Assembly: GCF_003324565.1 (NCBI RefSeq)
Contig: NZ_QOLA01000019.1
Coordinates: 98,807 to 162,806 of the forward strand
Direction of reading: 5' to 3'
Length of the DNA stretch: 64,000 bases
DNA from: Streptomyces sp. SDr-06
GTDB lineage: Bacteria > Actinomycetota > Actinomycetes > Streptomycetales > Streptomycetaceae
Part shown: positions 34,567-44,062 of the stretch, piece by piece
Layout of the letters: each line of letters opens with the position of its first letter
How positions within the stretch are numbered: position 1 is the first letter of the stretch
Position numbers and translations under genes: made by a program
Notes under the pieces: generated by a model
The model's input: the letters and a program-made list of their open reading frames with translations, nothing else
Told to the model about the DNA's origin: nothing
The model's database searches: none

Positions 34567-34958
34567 CAGCCCGCCCAGCCGAAGACGACGACCACCACCA
34601 TGACGACGGCGACGAACGCGACGGCGAGACCGAGCAGTGTGGGGAACCGCGACACGGGCAGGTCCTCGCCGCGCCGCATGGCCCGCTCGCAGCGCACCCA
34701 GTGGTTCACCGCCCGCAGCGCGCACAGCACGCCCGAGGCGAGCAGCGCCAGCGCGAGCGCCACCCGCACGCCCCAGCGCAGCCCGGGCAGGAACTGGTCG
34801 ACCGCGAAACCGCCTCCGACCAGCGCGAGCGAGGTCCTGATCCAGGCCAGGAAGGTGCGCTCGTTGGCGAGCGAGAACCGGTAGTCGGGGGTCTCGCCCT
34901 CCTCGCCGATGCGCTGGGGCGCGAACCACAGCCGCAGGGTCTGCCCGATCGTGATCAC
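34566..34958 (-). CDS. DUF202 family small membrane protein, upstream partner
   Basis: 130-residue protein with about three hydrophobic segments and the DUF202 motif (RFSLANERTFLAWIRTSLAL). GTG at 34958 (VITIGQTLRLWF) is the natural start, with the open frame running 17 codons further without a ribosome binding site. Its stop overlaps the next DUF202 gene. The pair is probably a hetero-oligomer of unknown role. Confidence 0.85.
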   Translation of the reverse strand: MITIGQTLRLWFAPQRIGEEGETPDYRFSLANERTFLAWIRTSLALVGGGFAVDQFLPGLRWGVRVALALALLASGVLCALRAVNHWVRCERAMRRGEDLPVSRFPTLLGLAVAFVAVVMVVVVVFGWAG

Positions 34959-34983
34959 GTCCCGCACCCTACCCGGCGGCCCT

Positions 34984-35499
34984 TCAGGACAGGGCGATCC
35001 CCGAGGCACGCAGCCGCTGCCAGGCCGCGAGCCCGTCCGGCACCCACTCCCACGTCCCGATCCGACGCTCCAGCTCGGCGAGCGGCAGGAAGTCGTGCCA
35101 GGCGACCTCCGCCACCTGCGGGTTCACCGGCAGCTCGCAGCGCACCTCGTACACGGACGACCACCAGCTCTGGGCGCCGTTCTCGTAGAGGAACTTGAAC
35201 AGCGGCACGGGCCGCGGCAGCCCGGACACCCCGAGCTCCTCCTCGGCCTCGCGCAGCGCCGCGCCGTCGTACGACTCGCCCGCGCCGACCACCCCGCCGA
35301 CGAACATGTCGTACAGGGAGGGGAAGACGAGCTTGTCAGGGGTGCGCCGGTGCACGAAGATCCGGCCCTCGGCGTCCCGGGCCAGGATGAACACGCAGCG
35401 GTGGCGGAGGTGGTGCGCGTAGGCGTCGGCGCGGCGGGCCTGTCCGATCACGGTGTCGTTCGCGTCGACGATGTCCAGGATTTCGTCAGCCGGGTTCAT
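34984..35499 (-). CDS. NUDIX hydrolase
   Basis: 171-residue protein with a complete NUDIX box in GGVVGAGESYDGAALREAEE then ELGV (GX5EX7REUXEEXGU). The opening DEILDIVDANDTVIGQARRA and the length resemble isopentenyl-diphosphate isomerase-like or other YfcD-type NUDIX proteins of about 170 residues. It may cleave a nucleoside diphosphate derivative or a related damaged metabolite. The gene has its own start 26 bp before the DUF202 genes and may be in the same transcript. Confidence 0.9.
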   Translation of the reverse strand: MNPADEILDIVDANDTVIGQARRADAYAHHLRHRCVFILARDAEGRIFVHRRTPDKLVFPSLYDMFVGGVVGAGESYDGAALREAEEELGVSGLPRPVPLFKFLYENGAQSWWSSVYEVRCELPVNPQVAEVAWHDFLPLAELERRIGTWEWVPDGLAAWQRLRASGIALS

Positions 35500-35542
35500 G
35501 GAGCCATGAAACCACCGCCCCCGCGGCCGGCCGCCGGGGCGC

Positions 35543-36439
35543 TCAGTGCGGCTGGAGGTCGCGGACTTCTTCCCTCGGCGCGGTGCCCGACGGCATCGCC
35601 GGGTGCAGCCCGAGCAGCACGATCCCGGCCACGATCGCCGCGAGCCCGGCCGCCTCCCAGGCGAGCGCGCCCGCGTCGGTACGCAGCCGGTCCCCGAGGA
35701 AGCCGACGCCGCAGGCGATCCCCGCGAGCGGCTGGGCGGCCGTCAGGGCGGGCAGCGACATGCGCAGCGGCGCGGTCTCGAAGGCGCTCTGCACCAGGAC
35801 CAGACCGGTCACCCCGAGGGCGATCACCCCGTACGGCTGCCAGCTCGTCATCAACTCCGGCCAGCCGCCGCCCGACAGGCGCTGGCCGCTGATCCGGGTC
35901 AGCGCGTCCTGGAGCCCGTACAGCAGGCCCGCGGCGACGGCCAGCATGACCGGCGCGGCCACGCTGAGCCGGTCGTGCTTGGCGAGCCCCGCAAGGAGCA
36001 GCGCGATCCCGACCACCAGGCCCACGATGAGCCAGTGCCGCAGCGCGCCCGCCTCCGAGACGCCGCCGTGCGGCTGGCCCGCCACGATGAAGGCCGTCAC
36101 CCCGCCCGCGAGCAGGGCCAGGCCCGCCCAGCCCTGGCGGCCCAGCGGCTGGCGGGTCCAGAGTCTGGACAGCCACATCGCGAAGAAGAGGTTGGTCGCC
36201 ACCAGCGGCTCGACCAGCGAGACCTCGCCCCAGCCCAGTGCGAGGGCGCTGAGCACCATGCCCGCCACCATCAGGCCTATCCCGGCCAGCCAGCGCGGCA
36301 TCCGCACCAGGTCGAGCAGCAGCCGCGGCGACATGAAGTCGCTCAGCGGGGCATGCTGCGCCGCGTTCTGCTGCAACACGAAGCCCGAGCCCAGACAGCA
36401 CGCTGCGCTCACGGCGAGGACGAGGACCAGGACCGACAC
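35543..36439 (-). CDS. DMT/EamA family transporter
   Basis: 298-residue membrane protein with about nine to ten hydrophobic segments, beginning SVLVLVLAVSAACCLGSGFV, of the drug/metabolite transporter superfamily. Its segment GWGEVSLVEPLVATNLFFAM is a conserved feature of this actinobacterial subgroup. GTG at 36439 is preferred, with GAGG 8-11 bp ahead; the open frame extends far upstream. Substrate unknown. Confidence 0.88.
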   Translation of the reverse strand: MSVLVLVLAVSAACCLGSGFVLQQNAAQHAPLSDFMSPRLLLDLVRMPRWLAGIGLMVAGMVLSALALGWGEVSLVEPLVATNLFFAMWLSRLWTRQPLGRQGWAGLALLAGGVTAFIVAGQPHGGVSEAGALRHWLIVGLVVGIALLLAGLAKHDRLSVAAPVMLAVAAGLLYGLQDALTRISGQRLSGGGWPELMTSWQPYGVIALGVTGLVLVQSAFETAPLRMSLPALTAAQPLAGIACGVGFLGDRLRTDAGALAWEAAGLAAIVAGIVLLGLHPAMPSGTAPREEVRDLQPH

Positions 36440-36605
36440 GACGTACACCTCAAGTACGGCCGGGGGGCACTGACTTGGCCGACGATAGCGCTCCGGGGGC
36501 GCGGATGCCTCCCGGGTGCCCGGACCCGGACGGTTGACGCCGGGTGGGTGCCCGCCGAAGATCTGACGCACGGGTAACGTGGCGGACGAGCGGAGTGACG
36601 GGCCC

Positions 36606-38261
36606 ATGGCGTACGACGCCGATGTGATCGTGATCGGGGCGGGGCTCGCGGGCCTGGTGGCCACGGCCGAGCTGGCGGACGCCGGCAAGAAGGTGATCCT
36701 GCTCGACCAGGAGCCCGAGCAGTCGCTCGGCGGCCAGGCCCACTGGTCCTTCGGCGGGCTCTTCCTCGTGGACTCGCCCGAGCAGCGCCGCATGCGGATC
36801 AGGGACAGCCGGGCGCTGGCGCTCCAGGACTGGTACGGCACGGCCGGCTTCGACCGGCCGGAGGACCACTGGCCGCGCGAGTGGGCGAAGGCGTACGTCG
36901 ACTTCGCCTCCGGCGAGAAGCGGGCGTGGCTGCACGCCCAGGGGGTCCGCTTCTTCCCCGTGGTGGGCTGGGCCGAGCGGGGCGGTTACGACGCCAACGG
37001 GCATGGCAACTCCGTTCCCCGCTTCCACATCACCTGGGGCACCGGGCCGGGCATCGTGGCACCGTTCGAGCGGCGGGTGCGGGAGTCCGCCGCCCGGGGG
37101 CTTGTGCGGTTCGGGTTCCGGCACCGGGTGACGGGCCTTCGACGCACCGCCGGTGCCCTCGACACCGTGACCGGCGAGGTCCTGGAGCCGTCCGGCGCCG
37201 AGCGCGGAACCGCATCCACCCGGACCGTCACCGGCTCCTTCGAGCTTACGGCGCAGGCGGTCATCGTGACCAGCGGCGGCATCGGAGGCAACCACGACCT
37301 CGTGCGGGCCCAGTGGCCCCAGCGGCTCGGCACCCCGCCGGAGCATCTGCTCTCCGGCGTGCCCGCGCATGTCGACGGCCTCATGCTCGGCATCGCGGAG
37401 GAGGCCGGCGCCCACCACATCAACCGCGACCGGATGTGGCACTACACCGAGGGCATCCAGAACTGGAACCCGATCTGGGCCCGGCACGGCATCCGCATCC
37501 TGCCCGGCCCCTCCTCGCTCTGGCTGGACGCGCGCGGCAACCGGCTGCCCGTGCCGCTCTTCCCAGGCTTCGACACCCTCGGCACGCTCGACCACATCAT
37601 GAAGACCGGCCACGACCACACGTGGTTTGTGCTCGACCGGAAGATCATCGGCAAGGAGTTCGCGCTGTCGGGCTCCGAGCAGAACCCCGACCTGACCGGC
37701 AAGTCCGTGCGCGGGGTCATCGGGCGGGCGCGGGCGGACGTGCCGGGTCCGGTGAAGGCGTTCATGGACCACGGCGCCGACTTCGTCGTCGAGAAGGACC
37801 TGGCCTCGCTGGTGCGCGGCATGAACGCGCTCACCAAGGAACCCCTGCTCGACGAGGCGGCGGTGCGCCGCGAGATCGTGGCCCGCGACCGTGAGATCGC
37901 CAATCCCTTCACCAAGGACCTCCAGGTCACCGCCATCCGCGGGGCGCGCAACTACCTGGGCGACAAGCTGATCCGCACCGCGCCCCCGCACCGCATCCTG
38001 GACCCGAAGGCCGGCCCGCTGATCGCGGTCAAGCTGCACATCCTGACGCGCAAGTCGCTCGGCGGCCTGGAGACCGACCTCTCCTCCCGGGTGCTCACGG
38101 CGGGCGGCGAGCCGCTGCCGGGCCTGTACGCGGCGGGCGAGGCGGCCGGGTTCGGCGGCGGCGGCGTGCACGGCTACCGCTCCCTGGAGGGGACCTTCCT
38201 CGGCGGCTGCATCTTCTCGGGCCGCGTGGCGGGCCGGGCCGCGGCGAAGGCCGTCTCCTAG
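36606..38261 (+). CDS. FAD-binding dehydrogenase (KsdD/fumarate-reductase-like family)
   Basis: 551-residue flavoprotein. The N-terminal Rossmann motif is DVIVIGAGLAGLVATAEL, with an acidic ribose-binding residue further on (VILLDQEPEQ). The distal FAD segment is LYAAGEAAGFGGGGVHGYRS, near the C-terminus. It resembles 3-ketosteroid dehydrogenases and flavocytochrome-type enzymes that act on C=C bonds, although other FAD-binding dehydrogenases have the same pattern. It is not in an obvious steroid operon. ATG at 36606 (MAYDADVIVIG) follows GGAGTGACGG. Confidence 0.88.
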   Translation: MAYDADVIVIGAGLAGLVATAELADAGKKVILLDQEPEQSLGGQAHWSFGGLFLVDSPEQRRMRIRDSRALALQDWYGTAGFDRPEDHWPREWAKAYVDFASGEKRAWLHAQGVRFFPVVGWAERGGYDANGHGNSVPRFHITWGTGPGIVAPFERRVRESAARGLVRFGFRHRVTGLRRTAGALDTVTGEVLEPSGAERGTASTRTVTGSFELTAQAVIVTSGGIGGNHDLVRAQWPQRLGTPPEHLLSGVPAHVDGLMLGIAEEAGAHHINRDRMWHYTEGIQNWNPIWARHGIRILPGPSSLWLDARGNRLPVPLFPGFDTLGTLDHIMKTGHDHTWFVLDRKIIGKEFALSGSEQNPDLTGKSVRGVIGRARADVPGPVKAFMDHGADFVVEKDLASLVRGMNALTKEPLLDEAAVRREIVARDREIANPFTKDLQVTAIRGARNYLGDKLIRTAPPHRILDPKAGPLIAVKLHILTRKSLGGLETDLSSRVLTAGGEPLPGLYAAGEAAGFGGGGVHGYRSLEGTFLGGCIFSGRVAGRAAAKAVS

Positions 38262-38286
38262 CCGCGGCGGGGTGGGCCCGCACCCC

Positions 38287-38718
38287 TCAGTCCCGGCCTA
38301 GGCGCTCCACCAGGCGGAACCGCGTGGCGATCACCGGGGTCTCGTCGGTGACCTCGAAATCGGGGTCGCCGAGGGCCTCCAGCATCTCGGGGCCGCGCCA
38401 GAACCCCTCGTGGTTGGCGCGCCACTGGGCCACGCTCTCGTCCCCCTCGCCCTCGTCGATCGCGTGCTGGAGGTCCACCTCGGCGAGCGGAAGGACCCGC
38501 ACGCCGGTCACCTCGATCACGGCGACCGCCTCGCCCGCCGAGTCGATCACGCGGCTGCGCTCCCCGACGTACGGCAGGGGATCGCCCGCGTGCTCGTAGT
38601 CGGCGAGCAGACCGGTGGTCGAGGTCTTCGCGCCGCTGAGCACCGCCGCGACCAGTTGGTCACGCAGGGGACCCGGAAAAGCCAGCAGGAATTCGGGCAG
38701 CGTCTGTTGATCAGTCAT
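38287..38718 (-). CDS. ASCH domain protein
   Basis: 143-residue protein of the ASCH fold, a beta-barrel related to PUA domains that is thought to bind RNA or nucleotides. Its segments FPGPLRDQLVAAVLSGAKTS and TTGLLADYEHAGDPLPYVGE, and the later EVTGVRVLPLAEVDLQHAID, match the family. Some members have ribonuclease or transcription-cofactor activity; this one is not assignable. It is convergent with the FAD dehydrogenase, 25 bp apart. Confidence 0.88.
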   Translation of the reverse strand: MTDQQTLPEFLLAFPGPLRDQLVAAVLSGAKTSTTGLLADYEHAGDPLPYVGERSRVIDSAGEAVAVIEVTGVRVLPLAEVDLQHAIDEGEGDESVAQWRANHEGFWRGPEMLEALGDPDFEVTDETPVIATRFRLVERLGRD

Positions 38719-39039
38719 GTGACCAGACTAGGCGGAACCCGCGTCGCTCAACTCCCCTGAGCAGGGCTCAAGTTCACCGATCTCTCAAGGGCCGAACGGC
38801 CTTGACGTGGAGCACCGCGCACCGCTTTGCTGTCGGCGACCACCGTGCACGTGTTCAGCGTTCACATGCGTGCCCGGGCGCCCTCGCCTCACACAGGAAG
38901 TACGCGGATGTCCCCGCCTCCGCCCCCGCCCGGCCGACCCCGCCGGCGGAGCGGCCGGTCCTTCGATCCGGCCCTCGACGACACCAGACTCGCCACGGTC
39001 CGGGAGCAGTTGGCGCAGGAACCGAAAGGGCAGACCCGC

Positions 39040-40635
39040 ATGCCGAGCCAGACCGGCGAGACCGAGATCAGCACGTACCAGGGGCAGGAGGGGGCACTGC
39101 GCGCCGGCCGCCTCGGCACCCCGGGGCTGCTGCTCTCGGTGCTCGCCGCGAGCGCGCCCCTGATGGTGGTGGCCGGGGTGATGCCCACCGCGTTCGCCGC
39201 GATGGGCGTCGTCGGGCAGCCCCTGCTGTTCCTGATCCTCGGCGCGGTCCTCGCCCTGTTCAGCGTCGGGTACGCCGAGATGAGCCGCCATGTGCACAAC
39301 GCGGGCGCGTTCTACGCGTACATCGCGCGGGGGCTCGGGCCGACCGCCGGGGCCTCGGCCGCCTTTGGGGCGCTCGCCGCCTACAGCGCGCTCCAGGTCG
39401 GCATCTACGGCATGTTCGGGTTCGAGGTCTCCGCGCTGCTCGACACCTACGCGCACGTCGGCATCGACTGGTGGGTGCCCGCGCTGCTCGCCGTCGCCCT
39501 GGTGGGCGCGCTCGCCTGGCTGAAGATCGACCTCAATGCCACGGTGCTCGGGGTGCTCCTGGTCGTCGAGGTCGCCCTCGTGGTCGTCTTCGACGGCACG
39601 GCGCTGGCGAAACCGGCCGCGGGCGGGCTCTCGCTGCACGCCTTCAACCCGCACACCCTGAGCGCCGGCGGCAGCGCCGGTGTCGCGCTGTGCTTCTGCG
39701 TCGCCGCGTTCACCGGGTTCGAGCAGGCGCCCGTGTACGCCGAGGAGACCCGCCGCCCGCACGCCGTCGTCCAGCGCGTCATGTTCCTCGCCGTCGGCTT
39801 CGTGGCGGTGTTCTTCGCGCTCAGCTCCTGGGCGCTCACGCTGGCGACGGGCCCGCGCGACATCGTGGACTCCGCCCAGAAGATGGGCCCGGGGCTGCTG
39901 TTCGCGCTGGCCGAGAAGAACCTCGGCAGCACGTTCACCGACGTGCTCCACGTCCTGTTCGTGACCGGCATGTTCGCGGCGCTGCTCAGCCTCCACAACG
40001 TCGTCGCCCGCTACGCCTTCGCCATGGGCCGCGAGGGGCTGCTGCCCGCCGGCTGCGGCCGCACCAGCAGCACCAGCGGGGCCCCGGCGGGCGGCTCGCT
40101 GCTCCAGACCGTGATCTCGGTCGTGGTCGTGGCGACCTTCGCGCTCACCGACCGCCGGCCGGCCGGCGACCCGACCGCGCCCGTCACGCACCTGTTCACC
40201 TGGATGGGCAACGTCGGCGCGCTCGGCGTGACCCTTCTGATGGCCACCGCCTCCTTCGCCATGATCGTCTTCTCCGTCCGCCGGGGAGCGGCCGGGGCCC
40301 AGCGGTGGCGGCTGCTCGCCGCGGGCGCCGCGGGCGTCGCGCTGCTCGGCATCGCCGCGTACACCGTCAAGCAGTTCCCTGTGCTGGTCGGCGCGGGGCC
40401 GCGCTCCGCGCTCACCTGGGTGCTGCCCGGCATCGTGGCGCTCGCGCTGGTCGTGGGCCTGGTCCACGGCCTGGTGCTGCGGTCGAGGAGGCCGCAGGCG
40501 CACGCCCGGATCGGCCTGGGCGACGGGGCCTTCCGGCTGGAGCGGGCGGCCGCCGCCGAGCGGGACGGGTGCGCCGCGGTGCCGGGCCGCCGCGAGCCCG
40601 GTCAGCGGGAGGCGGGCCGCGGCGCCGGGCGGTGA
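39040..40635 (+). CDS. APC family amino-acid permease
   Basis: 531-residue transporter with about twelve transmembrane segments. Family motifs are seen at GLLLSVLAASAPLMVVAGVM and GFEQAPVYAEETRRPHAVVQ, and the C-terminal 60 residues are basic and hydrophilic. ATG at 39040 (MPSQTGETEIS) is the start I use. An ATG at 38908, with a good AGGAAG site 8-13 bp upstream, would add 44 residues beginning SPPPPPPGRPRRRSG that are also G/C-biased at third positions, so this longer form is a real alternative. Substrate unknown. Confidence 0.85.
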   Translation: MPSQTGETEISTYQGQEGALRAGRLGTPGLLLSVLAASAPLMVVAGVMPTAFAAMGVVGQPLLFLILGAVLALFSVGYAEMSRHVHNAGAFYAYIARGLGPTAGASAAFGALAAYSALQVGIYGMFGFEVSALLDTYAHVGIDWWVPALLAVALVGALAWLKIDLNATVLGVLLVVEVALVVVFDGTALAKPAAGGLSLHAFNPHTLSAGGSAGVALCFCVAAFTGFEQAPVYAEETRRPHAVVQRVMFLAVGFVAVFFALSSWALTLATGPRDIVDSAQKMGPGLLFALAEKNLGSTFTDVLHVLFVTGMFAALLSLHNVVARYAFAMGREGLLPAGCGRTSSTSGAPAGGSLLQTVISVVVVATFALTDRRPAGDPTAPVTHLFTWMGNVGALGVTLLMATASFAMIVFSVRRGAAGAQRWRLLAAGAAGVALLGIAAYTVKQFPVLVGAGPRSALTWVLPGIVALALVVGLVHGLVLRSRRPQAHARIGLGDGAFRLERAAAAERDGCAAVPGRREPGQREAGRGAGR

Positions 40636-40718
40636 GCCGGCCGGGGGAATTCTGACGGAACGGTGACGGACGGCCGGGGCCCCTGGCAGGACCGGCCCGC
40701 GGGTGTTCGAATCGTCGG

Positions 40719-41450
40719 GTGAGACCAGATCCAACGCCACCGCCCGCGCGGGGCGCACCCGTCGGGCGCCGGCTCGTGCTCGGCATGCTCGGGCTCGGCG
40801 TGGCCGGCGTCGCCTCGGCGCGCTACGTCCAGAGCGGCCTGGAGTCGTTCCTCGGCGCCGCCGCCGACAAGGACCCCACCGGGCTGACCAGTCTGCTGCC
40901 CAACGGCGGCGGCTTCCGCTACTACTCGGTGGCCGCCTCCGTGCCCGACCGGAGCGCCGCCGACTACCGGCTCACCGTGGACGGCCTGGTCACCAGGCCC
41001 GCCACCTACACCCTCGACGCCCTGCGCGCGCTGCCGCAGACCCGGCTGGTGCGCGACGTGCAGTGCGTGACGGGCTGGCGGGTGCCCGGCACCCCGTTCG
41101 CCGGGGTCCAGCTGTCCCGCCTCCTCGACGCGGCGGGGGTGCGGCCGGGCGCCGGGGCGGTCCGGTTCACCTGCTTCGACGGGGCGTACAGCGAGAGCCT
41201 CACCCTCGAACAGGCGCGCCGCGACGACGTGTTGGTCGCGCTGAGCATGCAGGACAAGCCGGTCAGCCACGCCCACGGCGGCCCGGTCCGGCTGTATGTG
41301 GCGCCCATGTACTTCTACAAGTCGGCGAAGTGGCTGTCCGGGATCACCGTGACGGAGAAGGTCGAGCGGGGATTCTGGGAGGAGCGAGGCTATGACACCG
41401 ACGCCTGGGTCGGCCGGTCCAACGGACGCCAGGACACCCCCACCTCCTGA
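40719..41450 (+). CDS. molybdopterin-dependent oxidoreductase (YedY/MsrP-like)
   Basis: 243-residue sulfite-oxidase-fold Mo enzyme. The Mo-binding cysteine lies in VRDVQCVTGWRVPGTPFAGV, typical of the catalytic subunit. An RRLVLGMLGLG segment near residue 17 suggests Tat-like export. The gene for a b-type cytochrome overlaps its end by 59 bp, which is the MsrP/MsrQ arrangement by which periplasmic methionine sulfoxide is repaired, though distant relatives use other substrates. GTG at 40719 is the start. Confidence 0.88.
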   Translation: MRPDPTPPPARGAPVGRRLVLGMLGLGVAGVASARYVQSGLESFLGAAADKDPTGLTSLLPNGGGFRYYSVAASVPDRSAADYRLTVDGLVTRPATYTLDALRALPQTRLVRDVQCVTGWRVPGTPFAGVQLSRLLDAAGVRPGAGAVRFTCFDGAYSESLTLEQARRDDVLVALSMQDKPVSHAHGGPVRLYVAPMYFYKSAKWLSGITVTEKVERGFWEERGYDTDAWVGRSNGRQDTPTS

Positions 41451-42057
41451 ACTCCCGCACCGGGTAAGCAGGTTCACCCCGGGGGAGCGGTGGGTGCACC
41501 GCGCCACGGCGTGGCTGATGGGCGCCTGTGTGGTGACCGCGGCGATCCTGTACGTCCCCCAGTTCGCCGAGGCCGTCGGCCGCCGGGAGCTGGTGGTGCG
41601 GGTGCACGAGATCTGTGGGGTGCTGCTGCCCGCGCCGGTGCTGCTCGGGCTCGCCTCCCGGGCATTCCGGGCGGACCTGGGCCGCCTCAACCGCTTCCTG
41701 CCGTACGACAGGACCTGGCTGCGCACCGCGCTGCGCAGGGAGCGGGAGCCGCGGCCGGCCGGGAAGTTCAACGCCGGTCAGAAGGTGTACGCGGGCTGGA
41801 TCGCGGGGGCCGGCCTGGTGATGCTGGGCACCGGGGTGCTGATGTGGTTCACGCACCTCGCGCCCATCGAGGTGCGGATCGGCTCCACCTTCGTGCACGA
41901 CTGGCTGTCGCTGGCGGTCGGGATCGTCGTCATCGGCCATGTGTGGATGGCGCTCGGCGACCCGGAGGCACGCCGTGGCATGCGCACCGGGTCGGTCGAG
42001 CGGCCCTGGGCGGAACGGGAACACCCGTTGTGGGAGCCGGAGCTAGACGACGAGTGA
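41392..42057 (+). CDS. cytochrome b/b561-type membrane subunit
   Basis: 221-residue protein with four hydrophobic helices (RATAWLMGACVVTAAILYVP and others) and histidines in the right places for haem (VHRATAW, RVHEIC, FVHDWLSL, IGHVWM), resembling formate-dehydrogenase gamma subunits. ATG at 41392 lies within the end of the Mo enzyme gene in another frame. Convergent with gntP, with a 15-bp overlap. It probably delivers electrons to the Mo enzyme. Confidence 0.88.
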   Translation: MTPTPGSAGPTDARTPPPPELPHRVSRFTPGERWVHRATAWLMGACVVTAAILYVPQFAEAVGRRELVVRVHEICGVLLPAPVLLGLASRAFRADLGRLNRFLPYDRTWLRTALRREREPRPAGKFNAGQKVYAGWIAGAGLVMLGTGVLMWFTHLAPIEVRIGSTFVHDWLSLAVGIVVIGHVWMALGDPEARRGMRTGSVERPWAEREHPLWEPELDDE

Positions 42058-43449
42058 CAGCAGCAGGACGAAGCCGAGTGCCACCACGGAGATGATCGTC
42101 TCCATCACCGACCAGGTCTTGATCGTCTGGCCGACGTTCATCCCGAAGTACTCCTTGACCAGCCAGAACCCGGCGTCGTTCACATGGCTGAAGAAGAGCG
42201 AGCCGGCCCCGACGGCCAGCACGAGCAGGGCCGCGTGCGCGGTCGACATGTCGGCCGCGAGCGGCGCCACGAGTCCGGCCGCCGAGATGGTCGCCACCGT
42301 CGCCGAGCCGGTCGCGAGCCGGATCGCCACCGCGATCAGCCAGGCGAGCAGCAGGGAGGGGATCGCCCAGTCCTTGGAGAGGTCCAGGATCATCTGGCCG
42401 ACACCCGCGTCGATGAGCGTCTGCTTGAAGCCGCCGCCCGCGCCCACGATCAGCAGGATGCCCGCGATCGGCGCGAGGGACTTCTCGACGGTCGCCGAGA
42501 TCCGCTCCTTGGTGAACCCGGCCGCCCGTCCCAGCGTGAAGATGGCCACGACGACGGCGGCGAGCAGCGCGATCAGCGGGGAGCCGACCACGTCGGTGAC
42601 CCGCTGGACGTGGTTCTTCGGATCGTCGACGACGATGTCGACCAGGGCCTTGGCCAGCATCAGGACGACCGGGAGCAGCACGGTGACGATGGTCGCGCCG
42701 AAGCCCGGCCGCTTCTCCAGGTCCTCGGAGGGACGGCTGGGCACCATCTTGTCCGGGGCCGGGATGTCGACCCAGCGGGCCGCGTACTTGGAGAACAGCG
42801 GGCCCGCGATGATCACCGTCGGAATCGCGACGACCACGCCGAGCGCCAGCGTCACCCCGAGGTTGGCGTGGATCGCGTCGATGGCGACCAGCGGTCCCGG
42901 GTGCGGCGGGATCAGGCCGTGCATCACGGACAGACCCGCGAGCGCGGGGATGCCGATCCGCATCAGCGAGTAGTTGCCGCGCTTGGCGACGAGGAGCACC
43001 ACGGGGATCAGCAGCACGATGCCGACCTCGAAGAACAGCGGCAGCCCGATGATCGAGGCGATGGCCACCATCGCCCACGGCATGGCCCGCCCGCCGGACT
43101 TCCCGGCCCTGGCCAGGATGGTGTCGACGATCTGGTCCGCGCCGCCGGAGTCGGCGAGCAGCTTGCCGAGGATGGCACCGAGCGCGATCAGCACGCCCAC
43201 TCCGGCGACCGTGCTGCCGAGACCGCCGCTGAAGCTGGCGATGGCCTTGTCGAGCGGGGCGCCCGCGAAGGCGCCGAGCGCCAGCGAGCCGATGGTCAGG
43301 GCCAGGAAGGCGTGCAGCTTGAACCTGGTGATGAGCAGAACGATGACGGCGATGCCCGCGAGTACGGCAATGCCCAGCTGGGTGTTGCCGGCCGAGGTGA
43401 TCGGCTCCGGGGCGCCCGCTGCCAGGAACTCGACGCTGAGTCTGGTCAC
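42043..43449 (-). CDS. gntP: gluconate:H+ symporter
   Basis: 468-residue GntP-family permease with about 12-14 membrane segments. The motifs GVLIALGAILGKLLADSGGA and GLIPPHPGPLVAIDAIHANL are family-specific. GTG at 43449. It is 12 bp downstream of the gluconokinase gene on the same strand, so both should be expressed together and controlled by the divergent GntR. It imports gluconate, which the kinase then phosphorylates. Confidence 0.95.
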   Translation of the reverse strand: MTRLSVEFLAAGAPEPITSAGNTQLGIAVLAGIAVIVLLITRFKLHAFLALTIGSLALGAFAGAPLDKAIASFSGGLGSTVAGVGVLIALGAILGKLLADSGGADQIVDTILARAGKSGGRAMPWAMVAIASIIGLPLFFEVGIVLLIPVVLLVAKRGNYSLMRIGIPALAGLSVMHGLIPPHPGPLVAIDAIHANLGVTLALGVVVAIPTVIIAGPLFSKYAARWVDIPAPDKMVPSRPSEDLEKRPGFGATIVTVLLPVVLMLAKALVDIVVDDPKNHVQRVTDVVGSPLIALLAAVVVAIFTLGRAAGFTKERISATVEKSLAPIAGILLIVGAGGGFKQTLIDAGVGQMILDLSKDWAIPSLLLAWLIAVAIRLATGSATVATISAAGLVAPLAADMSTAHAALLVLAVGAGSLFFSHVNDAGFWLVKEYFGMNVGQTIKTWSVMETIISVVALGFVLLLSLVV

Positions 43450-43461
43450 GGTGGGGATTCC

Positions 43462-43971
43462 TTAGGTGGTGAGCGGTCGCAGAGCGGCGGCGGCCCGCTC
43501 CGCGATGTCCTCGGGGGTGCCGGAGACGTCGACCGAGACACCCGTCTCGTCGGCGCCCAGCGGCTGGAGGGTGGCGAACTGCGAATCGAGCAGCGCGGTC
43601 GGCATGAAGTGGCCCTTGCGCTCGGCCATCCGCCGCTCGATGAGCGCGCGGTCGCCGGTCAGGTGCAGGAAGACCAGGCCGGGGGCGGCCGCCCGCAGCC
43701 GGTCGCGGTAGCTCCGCTTGAGCGCGGAGCTGCTGACGACTCCGCCGAGCCCGGCGCGGCCGTGCGCCCACGCGCCGATCGCGTCGAGCCAGGGCCAGCG
43801 GTCGTCGTCGTCCAGCGGGATGCCCGCGGACATCTTGGCGACGTTGGCCTGGGGGTGGAAGTCGTCTCCCTCGGCGTAGGGGACGCCGAGCCGTTCTGCG
43901 ACCAGCGGCCCGATGGTGGTCTTGCCGGTCCCGGCAACACCCATCACGACGATGGTCAGGGGGGAGTTCAT
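43462..43971 (-). CDS. gntK: gluconokinase
   Basis: 169-residue P-loop kinase. Walker A is GVAGTGKTT (about residues 12-20), followed by the family's GDDFHPQANVAKMSAGIPLD motif. It phosphorylates gluconate to 6-phosphogluconate, an intermediate of the pentose phosphate route. It is the first gene of the gntK-gntP operon and is divergent from gntR. Confidence 0.95.
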   Translation of the reverse strand: MNSPLTIVVMGVAGTGKTTIGPLVAERLGVPYAEGDDFHPQANVAKMSAGIPLDDDDRWPWLDAIGAWAHGRAGLGGVVSSSALKRSYRDRLRAAAPGLVFLHLTGDRALIERRMAERKGHFMPTALLDSQFATLQPLGADETGVSVDVSGTPEDIAERAAAALRPLTT

Positions 43972-44062
43972 GCGGGTGGTGCCTCGCTGTCTTCATCGAC
44001 ATCGATGTCCGTTGCGCACACTCAAACCCATTAGGTACGACATATTCAAGAGCCCGTGATGT

